From assembly GCA_910577275.1 (NCBI GenBank), contig CAJTMW010000001.1, positions 441,566-505,565 on the forward strand: DNA of 64,000 nt, given 5' to 3'. The translations under genes were made by a program, and so were the position numbers. Positions 24,833 through 32,731 of this stretch are shown here, one piece after another. The stretch comes from an uncultured Lachnospiraceae bacterium (GTDB lineage: Bacteria > Bacillota > Clostridia > Lachnospirales > Lachnospiraceae). How positions within the stretch are numbered: the first letter of the stretch is position 1; the number at the start of each line of letters is the position of its first letter. The notes under the pieces were generated by a model, which searched no databases, was not told the DNA's origin, and saw only the letters and a program-made list of their open reading frames with translations.

Positions 24833-25486
24833 ATGTTTGGCAAAAGCAAGGAGGCGTCCTACGGGACGGAAACAAAAGCAAAAATCAGCACTATAATCGG
24901 GGAAGGAGCCGTTTTTGACGGCAATTTATCCGCACCGGATTCCATGCGGATAGACGGCACCATTAACGGCAACTGCCGCTGTGAAAAGGAACTGATTATA
25001 GGTGCAAGCGGAGCTGTGGAAGGAAATATTTCAGCGCAGAATTTAATTATTTCCGGTAAGGTACACGGGGATATTTCTGCAAACGGAAAGCTGGAGCTTC
25101 TCTCCACAGGTAAAGTCATCGGTAATATTGCCGCGAAATCTCTTGTAATTGATGAAAACGCCAGCTTTGACGGCAGATGTACTATGGCCACAACAGCCTC
25201 ACAGAATTCGCCTGTAACCGTTGAAAACAGCGGGAGCACTTCCGCGGAAACTTCTTCCGGCAAAGATAATTCAGGCAAAGAGGATTCCGGTAAGAATGAT
25301 TCTGAGGACGAAAAAAGTATCTCTGCCGAAGGCCCGCCTTCCAGAAACTTTGTAAGAATTCCAACAGAGCCCGCAGGCTCTGAGACTTCCGCCCCTGCCG
25401 ATACGCAGGCCCAGCCGGAACCCGCGCCTGCACGCCCGAGAAGCCGCTCGGCGAAAGCGGCTGCCCCGCAGAATTCTCCACAATAA
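24833..25486 (+). CDS. Bactofilin (polymer-forming cytoskeletal protein)
   Basis: 217 residues behind AAAGGAGG. The DUF583 right-handed beta-helix spans about residues 15-115 with repeating GxxxGxI turns (GAVFDGNLSAPDSMRIDGTI, GAVEGNISAQNLIISGKVHG, GKVIGNIAAKSLVI). Bactofilins self-polymerise without nucleotide and position wall enzymes at the membrane. The C-terminal 95 residues are a disordered Ser/Glu/Pro-rich tail ending in basic residues, longer than usual. It is the partner of the upstream M23-like membrane protein. Confidence 0.93.
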   Translation: MFGKSKEASYGTETKAKISTIIGEGAVFDGNLSAPDSMRIDGTINGNCRCEKELIIGASGAVEGNISAQNLIISGKVHGDISANGKLELLSTGKVIGNIAAKSLVIDENASFDGRCTMATTASQNSPVTVENSGSTSAETSSGKDNSGKEDSGKNDSEDEKSISAEGPPSRNFVRIPTEPAGSETSAPADTQAQPEPAPARPRSRSAKAAAPQNSPQ

Positions 25487-25556
25487 TTGATAAAGGTAAC
25501 TTATGCGCATTGCCTCAGCCAGGCTGAGCCCTTAAAAACGCGCAGATGGGAGCAAC

Positions 25557-26660
25557 ATGAAAACAGAAGAAATCATACTCGGCAATTTTGAATTGAAATA
25601 CCCGCTGCAAAATCTGGCGCCTGTTGACAGGATTTTATTTTTAGATATTGAAACCACCGGTTTCCTCTCTTCTGAATCCGCTATCTATCTGATTGGATGC
25701 GCTTTCTTTTCGGAAGGGAACTGGATTATCCGCCAGTGGTTCGCTCAGACGCCCGACGAAGAAGCGGAGCTTATAAATTCATTCCTGACCTTTGCGAATA
25801 AATATACCTATTTAATTCATTATAACGGCAATACCTTTGACCTTCCTTTTATCAAACGCAAAGCAGCCGAGTATGGTCTTTCCTGCCGATTCAGTGAAAT
25901 GGAAGGCCTGGATATCTACCGCCGGATTTCTCCTTACAAAATTTTCTTAAAGCTTTCCGACTGTAAGCTGAAAACGGTGGAGCGTTTCCTGGGCGTAGGA
26001 CGGGACGATACCTACAACGGCGGCGAGCTGATTCAGGTTTACAGGGAATTCCTTTATTCCCACGATTACAACCTCTATCATACGCTGCTTTTGCACAATT
26101 CCGATGATATCAAGGGAATGCTGGAGATTCTGCCCGTTCTTGCCTATTATGATTTGTTCAATTCCAGCCTGAAAGCCCGTAAGGTTCAGGCCAATTATTA
26201 CAACGATATTCACGGCATTCCAAGAAAGGAGCTTGTCCTCCACCTGGTCTTTGCCTCCCCGCTCCCGGTTCCTGTTTCCTTTATGGGAAGGGGGTGCCAT
26301 TTTAAGGGGGACGGCCACGAGGGCGTTCTGGTGGTTCCCATTTACGAGGAAGAGCTCAAATATTTTTATGCCAATTATAAAGACTACTACTATCTCCCCA
26401 CGGAAGATATGGCGCTGCACAAGGCAATTTCTTCCTTTGTGGATAAAGAATACCGACAGCAGGCCACCGCGTCTAATTGCTACACCCGGAAATTTTCCTG
26501 CTACCTGCCGGAGTGGAAGGTGATTGCGGAGCCTTTCTTCAAGAGGGATTACAACAGCAAGGACTTATTCTTTGAGCTCACCGACGACATCAAAAAGAAC
26601 CGGCAGTTATTTTCGGATTATGCAAGCCATGTGCTTAACGCAATGGCAATGCAGGACTAG
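25557..26660 (+). CDS. YprB-like RNase H-fold exonuclease
   Basis: 367 residues. N-terminal DEDD-type fold: ILFLDIETTGFLSSESAIYLIG (Asp-Glu motif), LIHYNGNTFDLPFIKRKA (second Asp), and a later LLLHNSDDIKGMLEILP (Asp region), consistent with the YprB/RNase_H_2 family of 3'-5' nucleases. The C-terminal 150 residues have no recognised domain. Function in vivo is not well established. It ends the plus-strand run, converging with rpsA across a terminator. Confidence 0.88.
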   Translation: MKTEEIILGNFELKYPLQNLAPVDRILFLDIETTGFLSSESAIYLIGCAFFSEGNWIIRQWFAQTPDEEAELINSFLTFANKYTYLIHYNGNTFDLPFIKRKAAEYGLSCRFSEMEGLDIYRRISPYKIFLKLSDCKLKTVERFLGVGRDDTYNGGELIQVYREFLYSHDYNLYHTLLLHNSDDIKGMLEILPVLAYYDLFNSSLKARKVQANYYNDIHGIPRKELVLHLVFASPLPVPVSFMGRGCHFKGDGHEGVLVVPIYEEELKYFYANYKDYYYLPTEDMALHKAISSFVDKEYRQQATASNCYTRKFSCYLPEWKVIAEPFFKRDYNSKDLFFELTDDIKKNRQLFSDYASHVLNAMAMQD

Positions 26661-26698
26661 TAAAACAACTTTTGGAAATATGCGCCGTCTGGCGCACC

Positions 26699-26733
26699 AA
26701 CAAACGCTGTCACGCTCCGCGAGCCAGCTTATT
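26699..26733 (+). repeat. Dispersed repeat family III, copy 1
   Basis: AACAAACGCTGTCACGCTCC followed by GCGAGCCAGCTTATT. The reverse complement of 29592-29626 matches it at 30 of 35 positions, giving inverted copies on both sides of the rpsA-ispH-cmk genes. Confidence 0.65.
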
Positions 26734-26736
26734 GTT

Positions 26737-26768
26737 AAAAAAAGCGGGTAGAGAAATTCTCTACCCGC
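26737..26768 (-). terminator. Intrinsic terminator of the cmk-ispH-rpsA operon
   Basis: GCGGGTAGAGA (26744-26754)/TCTCTACCCGC (26758-26768) with a 3-nt loop, followed on the minus strand by a run of seven T. It lies about 60 nt past the rpsA stop and is the clearest terminator in the window. Confidence 0.9.
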
Positions 26769-26827
26769 CGCTTATTATCTTCATTTACAGCTATTATTTT
26801 ATTCTTCCGGTAATGCGGCTGTCCGCC

Positions 26828-27985
26828 TTACTCCTCCACAGTCTCCTCAGCTGCTGCATTTTCAGCTTCCGCTGCAGCCGGCTCTGAATCGTCAGTCTCT
26901 GCTGCTTCTTCCTCCACCGGAGCCGGAGCTTCCGCAGTCAAAAGCGCTTTGATGCTCAGGCTGATTTTCTTATCCTCGCTGTTGAAGTCCACTACCTTGG
27001 CCGTAACCTCCTGTCCCACTTTCAGAACATCCGAAGGCTTCTCGATACGCTCTCTGGAAATCTGGGATACGTGAAGCAGAGCGTCAACCCCCGGCTCAAG
27101 CTCGATGAACGCGCCAAAGTCCGTCATACGGGCAACCTTGCCGGTCACCTCATTGCCGATTGCATACTTCTCATCCGCGCCCTTCCAGGGATTTGCATCC
27201 TCAAACTTAAGGCTGAGCGCAATCCTTGTACCGGAAATCTCTTTGATGAATGCCTTCACCTGGTCGCCAACCTTGAATACCTTTCTGGGATTCTCAACGC
27301 GTCCCCAGGACATTTCGGATATATGAAGGAGCCCGTCTGCGCCGCCGATATCAATAAATGCGCCGAAATCGGTTACGTTCTTGACAACGCCTTCCACCAC
27401 ATCGCCGACCTGAATGCTCTCAAGGAGCTTTCTCTGCATTTCCGCCTTCTCTGCAAGAAGGAGCTGCTTGCGGTCGCCGATATATCTTCTTCGCTTTGGA
27501 TTATACTCGCTGATTACAAACTGAATCTCCTGTCCGGCATATTTTGTAAGGTCTTTCTCGTATACGTCGGAAACAAGGCTTGCAGGAATAAAGATTCTGA
27601 TTTCGTCTACAATTACGCTTAAGCCTCCGTCAAGCACCTGGGCAACCTTTGCCGTCAGCACTTCCCTGCTGTTGAACGCTTCTTCAATTCTCTTGTTGCC
27701 GCGGTCGGCAGCCAGTCTCTTGTAGGTTAAAATAACTTGTCCTTCACCGTCATTGACCTTGAGAACCTTCACTTCCATAGTGTCGCCCGGTTTCGCAACG
27801 GTGGTTAAATCTACATTGGGTTCGTTGGTGTATTCATTTCTTGTTAAAATACCGTCGCATTTATAGCCAATGTTAAGAACGATTTCTTCAGGTTTAACAT
27901 CGATGACCGTACCCTCAACAACCTCTCCCGTATGTATTGTTTTTAACGATTCTTCCAACATTTGTTCAAAAGTTAATTCTGACAT
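26828..27985 (-). CDS. rpsA: 30S ribosomal protein S1 homologue (four S1 domains)
   Basis: 385 residues with four S1 RNA-binding repeats (about 15-85, 98-165, 187-257, 272-342); repeats 3 and 4 are canonical (VTDFGAFIDIGGADGLLH, MTDFGAFIELEPGVDALLH) and repeat 2 is weaker. The tail (345-385) is acidic and Glu/Ala-rich. This is the short Firmicutes type rather than the six-repeat E. coli S1. The start overlaps ispH by 20 nt, reflecting the ispH-rpsA coupling common in Clostridia. Confidence 0.93.
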   Translation of the reverse strand: MSELTFEQMLEESLKTIHTGEVVEGTVIDVKPEEIVLNIGYKCDGILTRNEYTNEPNVDLTTVAKPGDTMEVKVLKVNDGEGQVILTYKRLAADRGNKRIEEAFNSREVLTAKVAQVLDGGLSVIVDEIRIFIPASLVSDVYEKDLTKYAGQEIQFVISEYNPKRRRYIGDRKQLLLAEKAEMQRKLLESIQVGDVVEGVVKNVTDFGAFIDIGGADGLLHISEMSWGRVENPRKVFKVGDQVKAFIKEISGTRIALSLKFEDANPWKGADEKYAIGNEVTGKVARMTDFGAFIELEPGVDALLHVSQISRERIEKPSDVLKVGQEVTAKVVDFNSEDKKISLSIKALLTAEAPAPVEEEAAETDDSEPAAAEAENAAAEETVEE

Positions 27986-28811
27986 AATTCTGAACCTCCT
28001 CGATAATATTGTTCGGGGTGGAAGCCCCCGCCGTAATACCCACTAAAACAGCAGTTTCAGGAAGTTCTAAATGCAAGTCTCCCAGTCTCTGTATAAAATA
28101 TGTGGCTTTACATTTCTCACGGCATATTTCATACAGCTTTTGTGTGTTGGAACTGTGTCGGCCACCTATTACAATCATTGCATCAACTTCGGCTGCAATC
28201 TGGGCAGCTTCCGTTTGTCGAACCTCTGTTGCGTTACATATAGTGTTTACAACATTAACATTGTACCCTCTTTTTTGAAAAATTTCAACTAGTTCTTTAA
28301 ATTTGTTGTAGTTAAATGTCGTCTGGGATACTATACAGAGTGATTTTTCCCCATCCGGCTCAAAATTTTCCGCCTCCTGCGCCGATTTTATCACTACCGC
28401 AGGCGTATGGCACCAGCCCATAATCCCTTCCACCTCGGGATGACCGGCATTCCCAATGATGATAATCTGATTCTGCGCGCTTTCCTTTTCCACAATATTG
28501 TGGATTCTTTTTACGAAAGGACAGGTGGCGTCCACGCACTCCAGCCCGTTTTGCTCAATCAAATCATAAATCCGGGCGGGCACGCCGTGAGAACGGATTA
28601 CCACCGTCCCCTCTTTGATACCGGCGAGCTCGTCCTCATCATGAATCACCTTTACGCCCCGCTCCTCCAAATCTCTTACCACTTCTTCATTATGTATGAT
28701 TGGCCCGTAAGTATATATCTTTCCGCCGGTTTCAATCTGCTCGTACACCTGTTCAACCGCACGTTTTACTCCGAAACAAAAGCCGGCGCTTTTTGCAAGT
28801 TTTACTTCCAT
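27966..28811 (-). CDS. ispH: 4-hydroxy-3-methylbut-2-enyl diphosphate reductase
   Basis: 281 residues from the second ATG (28809-28811), 6 nt after CGGAGG; the first ATG at 28817 abuts that site. IspH makes IPP and DMAPP in the last step of the MEP pathway using a [4Fe-4S] cluster. The three cluster Cys are in AGFCFGVKRAV, DATCPFVKRIH and NTICNATEVRQ; SHGVPA and the HPEVEG segment are also present. It is coupled to rpsA downstream. Confidence 0.96.
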   Translation of the reverse strand: MEVKLAKSAGFCFGVKRAVEQVYEQIETGGKIYTYGPIIHNEEVVRDLEERGVKVIHDEDELAGIKEGTVVIRSHGVPARIYDLIEQNGLECVDATCPFVKRIHNIVEKESAQNQIIIIGNAGHPEVEGIMGWCHTPAVVIKSAQEAENFEPDGEKSLCIVSQTTFNYNKFKELVEIFQKRGYNVNVVNTICNATEVRQTEAAQIAAEVDAMIVIGGRHSSNTQKLYEICREKCKATYFIQRLGDLHLELPETAVLVGITAGASTPNNIIEEVQNYVRINF

Positions 28812-28884
28812 CTCCATCCTCCGGGAATTCCAAAGGCTCCGCTTCCGCCTTCACTTCTGACTCTGTTTCTTCCCCTGTCTGTTC

Positions 28885-29571
28885 TTACGCTTCTTTTTCT
28901 TTACGGCTCTCCTGCCTGCATAAATCCGATATTGCCGCAACCACCTCGTCGATTGTCATATCCGAGGAGTCCACAAGCACGGCGTCCCCGGCCTGTTTAA
29001 GGGGAGCGATTTCCCTGTTCATATCCTGCCTGTCCCTTAAAATAATATCCTCCTCAATCTGCCGGATATCGCAGGCAACGCCTTTTGCCGTCAGCTCGTC
29101 AAAACGTCTTTTTGCCCTTACTGCCGCGCTGGCGGTCAGATACACCTTCACATCGGCATGGGGAAGCACGCACGTGCCAATGTCGCGCCCGTCCATTACC
29201 ACATTGTGGGTTCTTGCCAGCTCCTTCTGGAGAGACGTAAGCCGCTCCCTTACGCCGGGATTTTTGCTCACCCATGAGGAAGTCATATTCCCAACCTCCT
29301 CTGTGCGGATAACGCCGTTTACGTTTTCCCCGTTTAAGTAAACTACCTGCTCGCCGTTTTCATAACCGATAGTAATGTCCGCCTCCATACATCTTTTTTC
29401 TATGGACGATGTATCATCCGGGCTCACCTCTTTTTTCAGAAAATAGTATGCCATTGCCCGGTACATTGCTCCGGTATCTACATAAATAAAACCTTTCTGC
29501 TTTGCCAGCTTTCTGGCGATGGTGCTCTTGCCGGCCCCTGCCGGACCGTCTATTGCAATTTGATAGCTCAT
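28885..29571 (-). CDS. cmk: (d)CMP kinase
   Basis: 228 residues from MSYQIAI (ATG 29569-29571) preceded by AGAAGGAGAG; the frame to 29604 is an unsupported extension. P-loop AIDGPAGAGKSTIARKLA at the N-terminus, CMP-binding region YVDTGAMYRA and the DGRDIGTCVLPHADVKVYLTA segment. It phosphorylates CMP and dCMP. Cytoplasmic, same-strand cluster with ispH and rpsA. Confidence 0.96.
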   Translation of the reverse strand: MSYQIAIDGPAGAGKSTIARKLAKQKGFIYVDTGAMYRAMAYYFLKKEVSPDDTSSIEKRCMEADITIGYENGEQVVYLNGENVNGVIRTEEVGNMTSSWVSKNPGVRERLTSLQKELARTHNVVMDGRDIGTCVLPHADVKVYLTASAAVRAKRRFDELTAKGVACDIRQIEEDIILRDRQDMNREIAPLKQAGDAVLVDSSDMTIDEVVAAISDLCRQESRKEKEA

Positions 29572-29591
29572 GATTTCTCTCCTTCTATTAT

Positions 29592-29626
29592 AATAAGCTG
29601 TCACGCTTAGCGAGACAGCGTTTGTT
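29592..29626 (-). repeat. Dispersed repeat family III, copy 2 (inverted)
   Basis: AATAAGCTGTCACGCTTAGC and following bases are the inverted counterpart of 26699-26733. It lies between the HI0933-type flavoprotein and cmk genes. Confidence 0.65.
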
Positions 29627-29703
29627 CAGCATAAGGATGTCGGGCGAAGCCTGCATCCGTTGTATTTGCTTGCCGCGCAGGAAACACCTTCGACTGACCA
29701 AAG

Positions 29704-31041
29704 TCACCCTGCCGCGCTTATTCCCGCCAGATAGCCGGTGGACCAGGCAATCTGGAGGTTAAAGCCTCCTGTCATGGCGTCAATATCAAGAACCTCTCCG
29801 GCAAAGTACAATCCGCAGACCAGCTTTGATTCCATGGTGGAGGGATTGATTTCCTTTACATGGACACCGCCCTGAGTGACGATTGCCTCGGAAAATCCCC
29901 TCGTCCCTGTGACTGTAAGGACAAGGTCTTTCAGACAGGTAAGCAACCGTGTTCTTTCTTCTTTCGTAATTTCATTTACCGGCTTCTCGGGAGGAATTCC
30001 CGATATCTGAATCATAACAGGAATCATCTTTGCGGGCAACAGTCCGTTTAAAGAGTTTTTGAACCGGCGGTTTTTGTTTTCGTCAAAATCCCGCAAAATT
30101 CTTTTGTCCAGCTGCTCCCTGGATAAGGCCGGCTTTAAATCAATATGAAGCTGCGCCGGCATATTATTTATTTTCTTTGCGTAATAGCTGCTTGCGCTTA
30201 AAATTAAAGGGCCGCTGACGCCGAAATGGGTGAAAAGCATTTCCCCGAAGCCCTCGTAAAGCTTTTTCTTTTTACAGATAAGGGCCGCCGATACATTCTT
30301 AAGGGACAGCCCCTGCAGGGACTTACACCACTCCTCCTTCACGGTAAAAGGCGCCAGAGCCGGCTTCACTTCCCTGACCGTATGCCCTGCCTTTTCCGCA
30401 AACCGGTAGCCGTCCCCGTCTGAGCCGGTGCTTTCATAAGACCTCCCGCCTGTGGCAATAATCACAGCGTCTGCCGAAAGGGATTTTCCGTCCACCAGCT
30501 TTACGCCCGTAACGCGGCTTTTGTTCTTCGCCCCTCCCCCGGCTTCCTCTCCCGCCTTTTCCGCCGTTCTTTCGGGCGTGGTATTATCTTCCGCCGCCTC
30601 TTTTTCCGTCAGAATTTCCGATACCGTGGTATGAAGGAGAACCTTTACTCCCTCCTTCCGCATCCGGTTATTCAATGCAGCAATCACGTCGGAGGAATGG
30701 TCCGATACCGGGAACACTCTGTTGCCCCGCTCTGTTTTAAGCCTGCAGCCCGCCTTCTCAAAAAACTCCATCACCGCCCGGTTATCCAAAGTATAAAACG
30801 CACTGTACAGAAACTTTTCGTTGGAGACAACGGATTTGAAAAATTCCTCCTCCCCGCAGGCATTGGTCAGGTTGCATCTGCCCTTTCCCGTGATAAAAAG
30901 CTTTTTACCGGTCTTTTCGTTTTTTTCAAGCAGGGTAACCGCCGCGCCCTCCTTAGCCGCCGCAATGGCCGCCATCATCCCCGCCGCGCCGCCGCCGATT
31001 ACAAGAACCTTCTTCTTTCCGCTTTTCTTTTCATCATTCAT
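29704..31041 (-). CDS. HI0933-family NAD(P)/FAD-dependent oxidoreductase
   Basis: 445 residues. N-terminal dinucleotide fold VLVIGGGAAGMMAAIAAAKEGA, TGKGRCNLTNA, and the C-terminal GEVLDIDAMTGGFNLQIAWSTGYLAG are signatures of the HI0933/YhiN flavoproteins. Their physiological substrate is unknown. A Glu/Ala-rich insert near residues 150-172 is unusual in length. The start overlaps the RpiR gene stop by 8 nt, linking the two. The gene often neighbours cmk in Lachnospiraceae. Confidence 0.92.
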   Translation of the reverse strand: MNDEKKSGKKKVLVIGGGAAGMMAAIAAAKEGAAVTLLEKNEKTGKKLFITGKGRCNLTNACGEEEFFKSVVSNEKFLYSAFYTLDNRAVMEFFEKAGCRLKTERGNRVFPVSDHSSDVIAALNNRMRKEGVKVLLHTTVSEILTEKEAAEDNTTPERTAEKAGEEAGGGAKNKSRVTGVKLVDGKSLSADAVIIATGGRSYESTGSDGDGYRFAEKAGHTVREVKPALAPFTVKEEWCKSLQGLSLKNVSAALICKKKKLYEGFGEMLFTHFGVSGPLILSASSYYAKKINNMPAQLHIDLKPALSREQLDKRILRDFDENKNRRFKNSLNGLLPAKMIPVMIQISGIPPEKPVNEITKEERTRLLTCLKDLVLTVTGTRGFSEAIVTQGGVHVKEINPSTMESKLVCGLYFAGEVLDIDAMTGGFNLQIAWSTGYLAGISAAG

Positions 31042-31960
31042 TCTTTTTCACCAGAGGATTATTTAAAGGAATTTCCCCGTCTATAAAGTTAATTTCATCA
31101 TTTAAATAAACCTGATAATTGTTCCACACATCTTCCAGAGTTTCCAGATTCCGCTTCACCACATCAGGCTCCTTCATGCAAAGCGCCACCACAAGGGCAT
31201 TGATGACGCTAAGCGGCGCCACCAGAGAATCCACAATGGAAACCATATCGCTTCTTGCAAGAAGGTTACAGGAGGAATACAGATTCATGGGCGAATGAAT
31301 GCTGTCCGTGATGGTGATGACCCTGGCGTTCCTGTCATTCGCAAACTCCATGGCTTTTAAGGTTCTCATGGAATATCTGGGAAAGCTGATGCCTATGATA
31401 GCATCCCTCTCGTCGATGCGTATCATCTGTTCAAAGATTTCCGTAACGCTCGTTGTCTTAACATGAATAATATTTCCCCGAATCATATTCAGATAAAAAT
31501 GGAGAAAATCTGCAAGAGGCTCGCAGCTTCTCACGCCGATAAGGTACACGCATCTTGCCTCCAAGATGATATCCACCGCCGTCTCAAACGCCGCCGCGTC
31601 CAGATTGACAATGGTATCCTGCAGCTTTTCAATATCGGAATGGAGCACCGCCTGCAGAATTTCGGATTTGGTACTCTTTCCGTACTTTGTCCCCATTTTC
31701 TGCACCAGATTCAGCTTGTTTCTGACCCAGTCCTCCAGCGCCTTCTGAAACTCGGGATAGCCCTCATATCCAAGCCCTGATGCAAACCGCACTACCGTGG
31801 ATTCGCTGACTCCCACCGTCTCTCCCAGCTTTGCCGCCGTCATAAAAACGGCCTGCTCGTAATGGTCGGATATGTACGCGGCAATGGCTTTATGCCCCTT
31901 GCTCATCTTTATGTATCTGTCGTTCATTCTTGTTATGATGTCATGTGCCTGCTGTTCCAT
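31034..31960 (-). CDS. RpiR/MurR-type transcriptional regulator
   Basis: 308 residues: N-terminal HTH_6 (about 5-80; KLGETVGVSESTVVRFASGLGYEGYPEFQ) and a C-terminal SIS sugar-phosphate sensing domain (about 125-265; VYLIGVRSCEPLADFLHFYL, IGISFPRYSMRTLKAM). Members respond to phosphosugars such as N-acetylmuramate-6-P. Here it is coupled to the flavoprotein gene and no sugar operon is adjacent, so the effector is not predictable. Confidence 0.92.
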   Translation of the reverse strand: MEQQAHDIITRMNDRYIKMSKGHKAIAAYISDHYEQAVFMTAAKLGETVGVSESTVVRFASGLGYEGYPEFQKALEDWVRNKLNLVQKMGTKYGKSTKSEILQAVLHSDIEKLQDTIVNLDAAAFETAVDIILEARCVYLIGVRSCEPLADFLHFYLNMIRGNIIHVKTTSVTEIFEQMIRIDERDAIIGISFPRYSMRTLKAMEFANDRNARVITITDSIHSPMNLYSSCNLLARSDMVSIVDSLVAPLSVINALVVALCMKEPDVVKRNLETLEDVWNNYQVYLNDEINFIDGEIPLNNPLVKKNE

Positions 31961-31976
31961 TTAGTCTCTCCGTATG

Positions 31977-32522
31977 TTATTTAAAGGAATGATAGGAATC
32001 CTTGAGAAGCTGCATGGTTTCGGCATCCGGCAAATCATAATCTCCCGTGAGAGACATGCAGGCCGCTCCATGGATAAAAATCCACATCCTTGTAAAAAGT
32101 TCCCCGGCATTTCTGCTCCCCTGAGTTTTTGCCGACTGGATTTCACGGCTTATGTAGCCCTCGTCGCCGTTTACAATATCATACATGCTTTTGCCGAACC
32201 GCTCGGGCGACAAAAATACAAACTCGAATAATTTTTTGTGCTCTCCTGCAAATTTAATATAAGCCTGTCCAAGATTAACGAAAGGAGTCACCGTCTGTCT
32301 GGGAAAATCCGCATAATAATCCTGAAAAAACTCACATGCCTTCTCAAATAATTCTTCCGTCAGTTCTTCCATGTTTTTATAAACACGGAAAATCGGCTGA
32401 GTCGAGCAGTTCGCCCTGACCGCCAGCTTTCTGGCTGTGACCTGCTCTATCCCTTCCTCCCTTAGCAGCTCAAACGCCGCCTGAAAAATTACTTCCTTTG
32501 TAATTGATTCTTTTCTTGCCAT
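31977..32522 (-). CDS. TetR-family transcriptional regulator
   Basis: 181 residues. N-terminal HTH (about 8-50): KEVIFQAAFELLREEGIEQVTARKLAVRANCSTQPIFRVYKN. The C-terminal half is helical with TetR_C-like WIFIHGAACMSLTGDYDL. It is 16 nt upstream of the RpiR gene and may be cotranscribed. Target and ligand are unknown; no transporter is adjacent. Confidence 0.9.
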   Translation of the reverse strand: MARKESITKEVIFQAAFELLREEGIEQVTARKLAVRANCSTQPIFRVYKNMEELTEELFEKACEFFQDYYADFPRQTVTPFVNLGQAYIKFAGEHKKLFEFVFLSPERFGKSMYDIVNGDEGYISREIQSAKTQGSRNAGELFTRMWIFIHGAACMSLTGDYDLPDAETMQLLKDSYHSFK

Positions 32523-32653
32523 ATCTGTTACCCCACAATATCCATATAACGCCTTTTTATAACATGTGTTATCATTTTACGACAAATAACCCTCTCTGTC
32601 AACCGAAAAACGGAGGCGCGCACGGAAATCAATTTTCGGATTCCGGTGAAATA

Positions 32654-32686
32654 CAAAAAAGGAAGCTTCCCGATACTTAAGGAAGC
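32654..32686 (-). terminator. Probable terminator of the PGRP amidase gene
   Basis: GCTTCC (32665-32670)/GGAAGC (32681-32686) hairpin followed on the minus strand by TTCC and a run of six T. It is about 45 nt past the amidase stop; the stem is short. Confidence 0.5.
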
Positions 32687-32731
32687 CTGCCCTTATTTTC
32701 AAACATATTTTTCCGCAGGAATATCCGCCGG

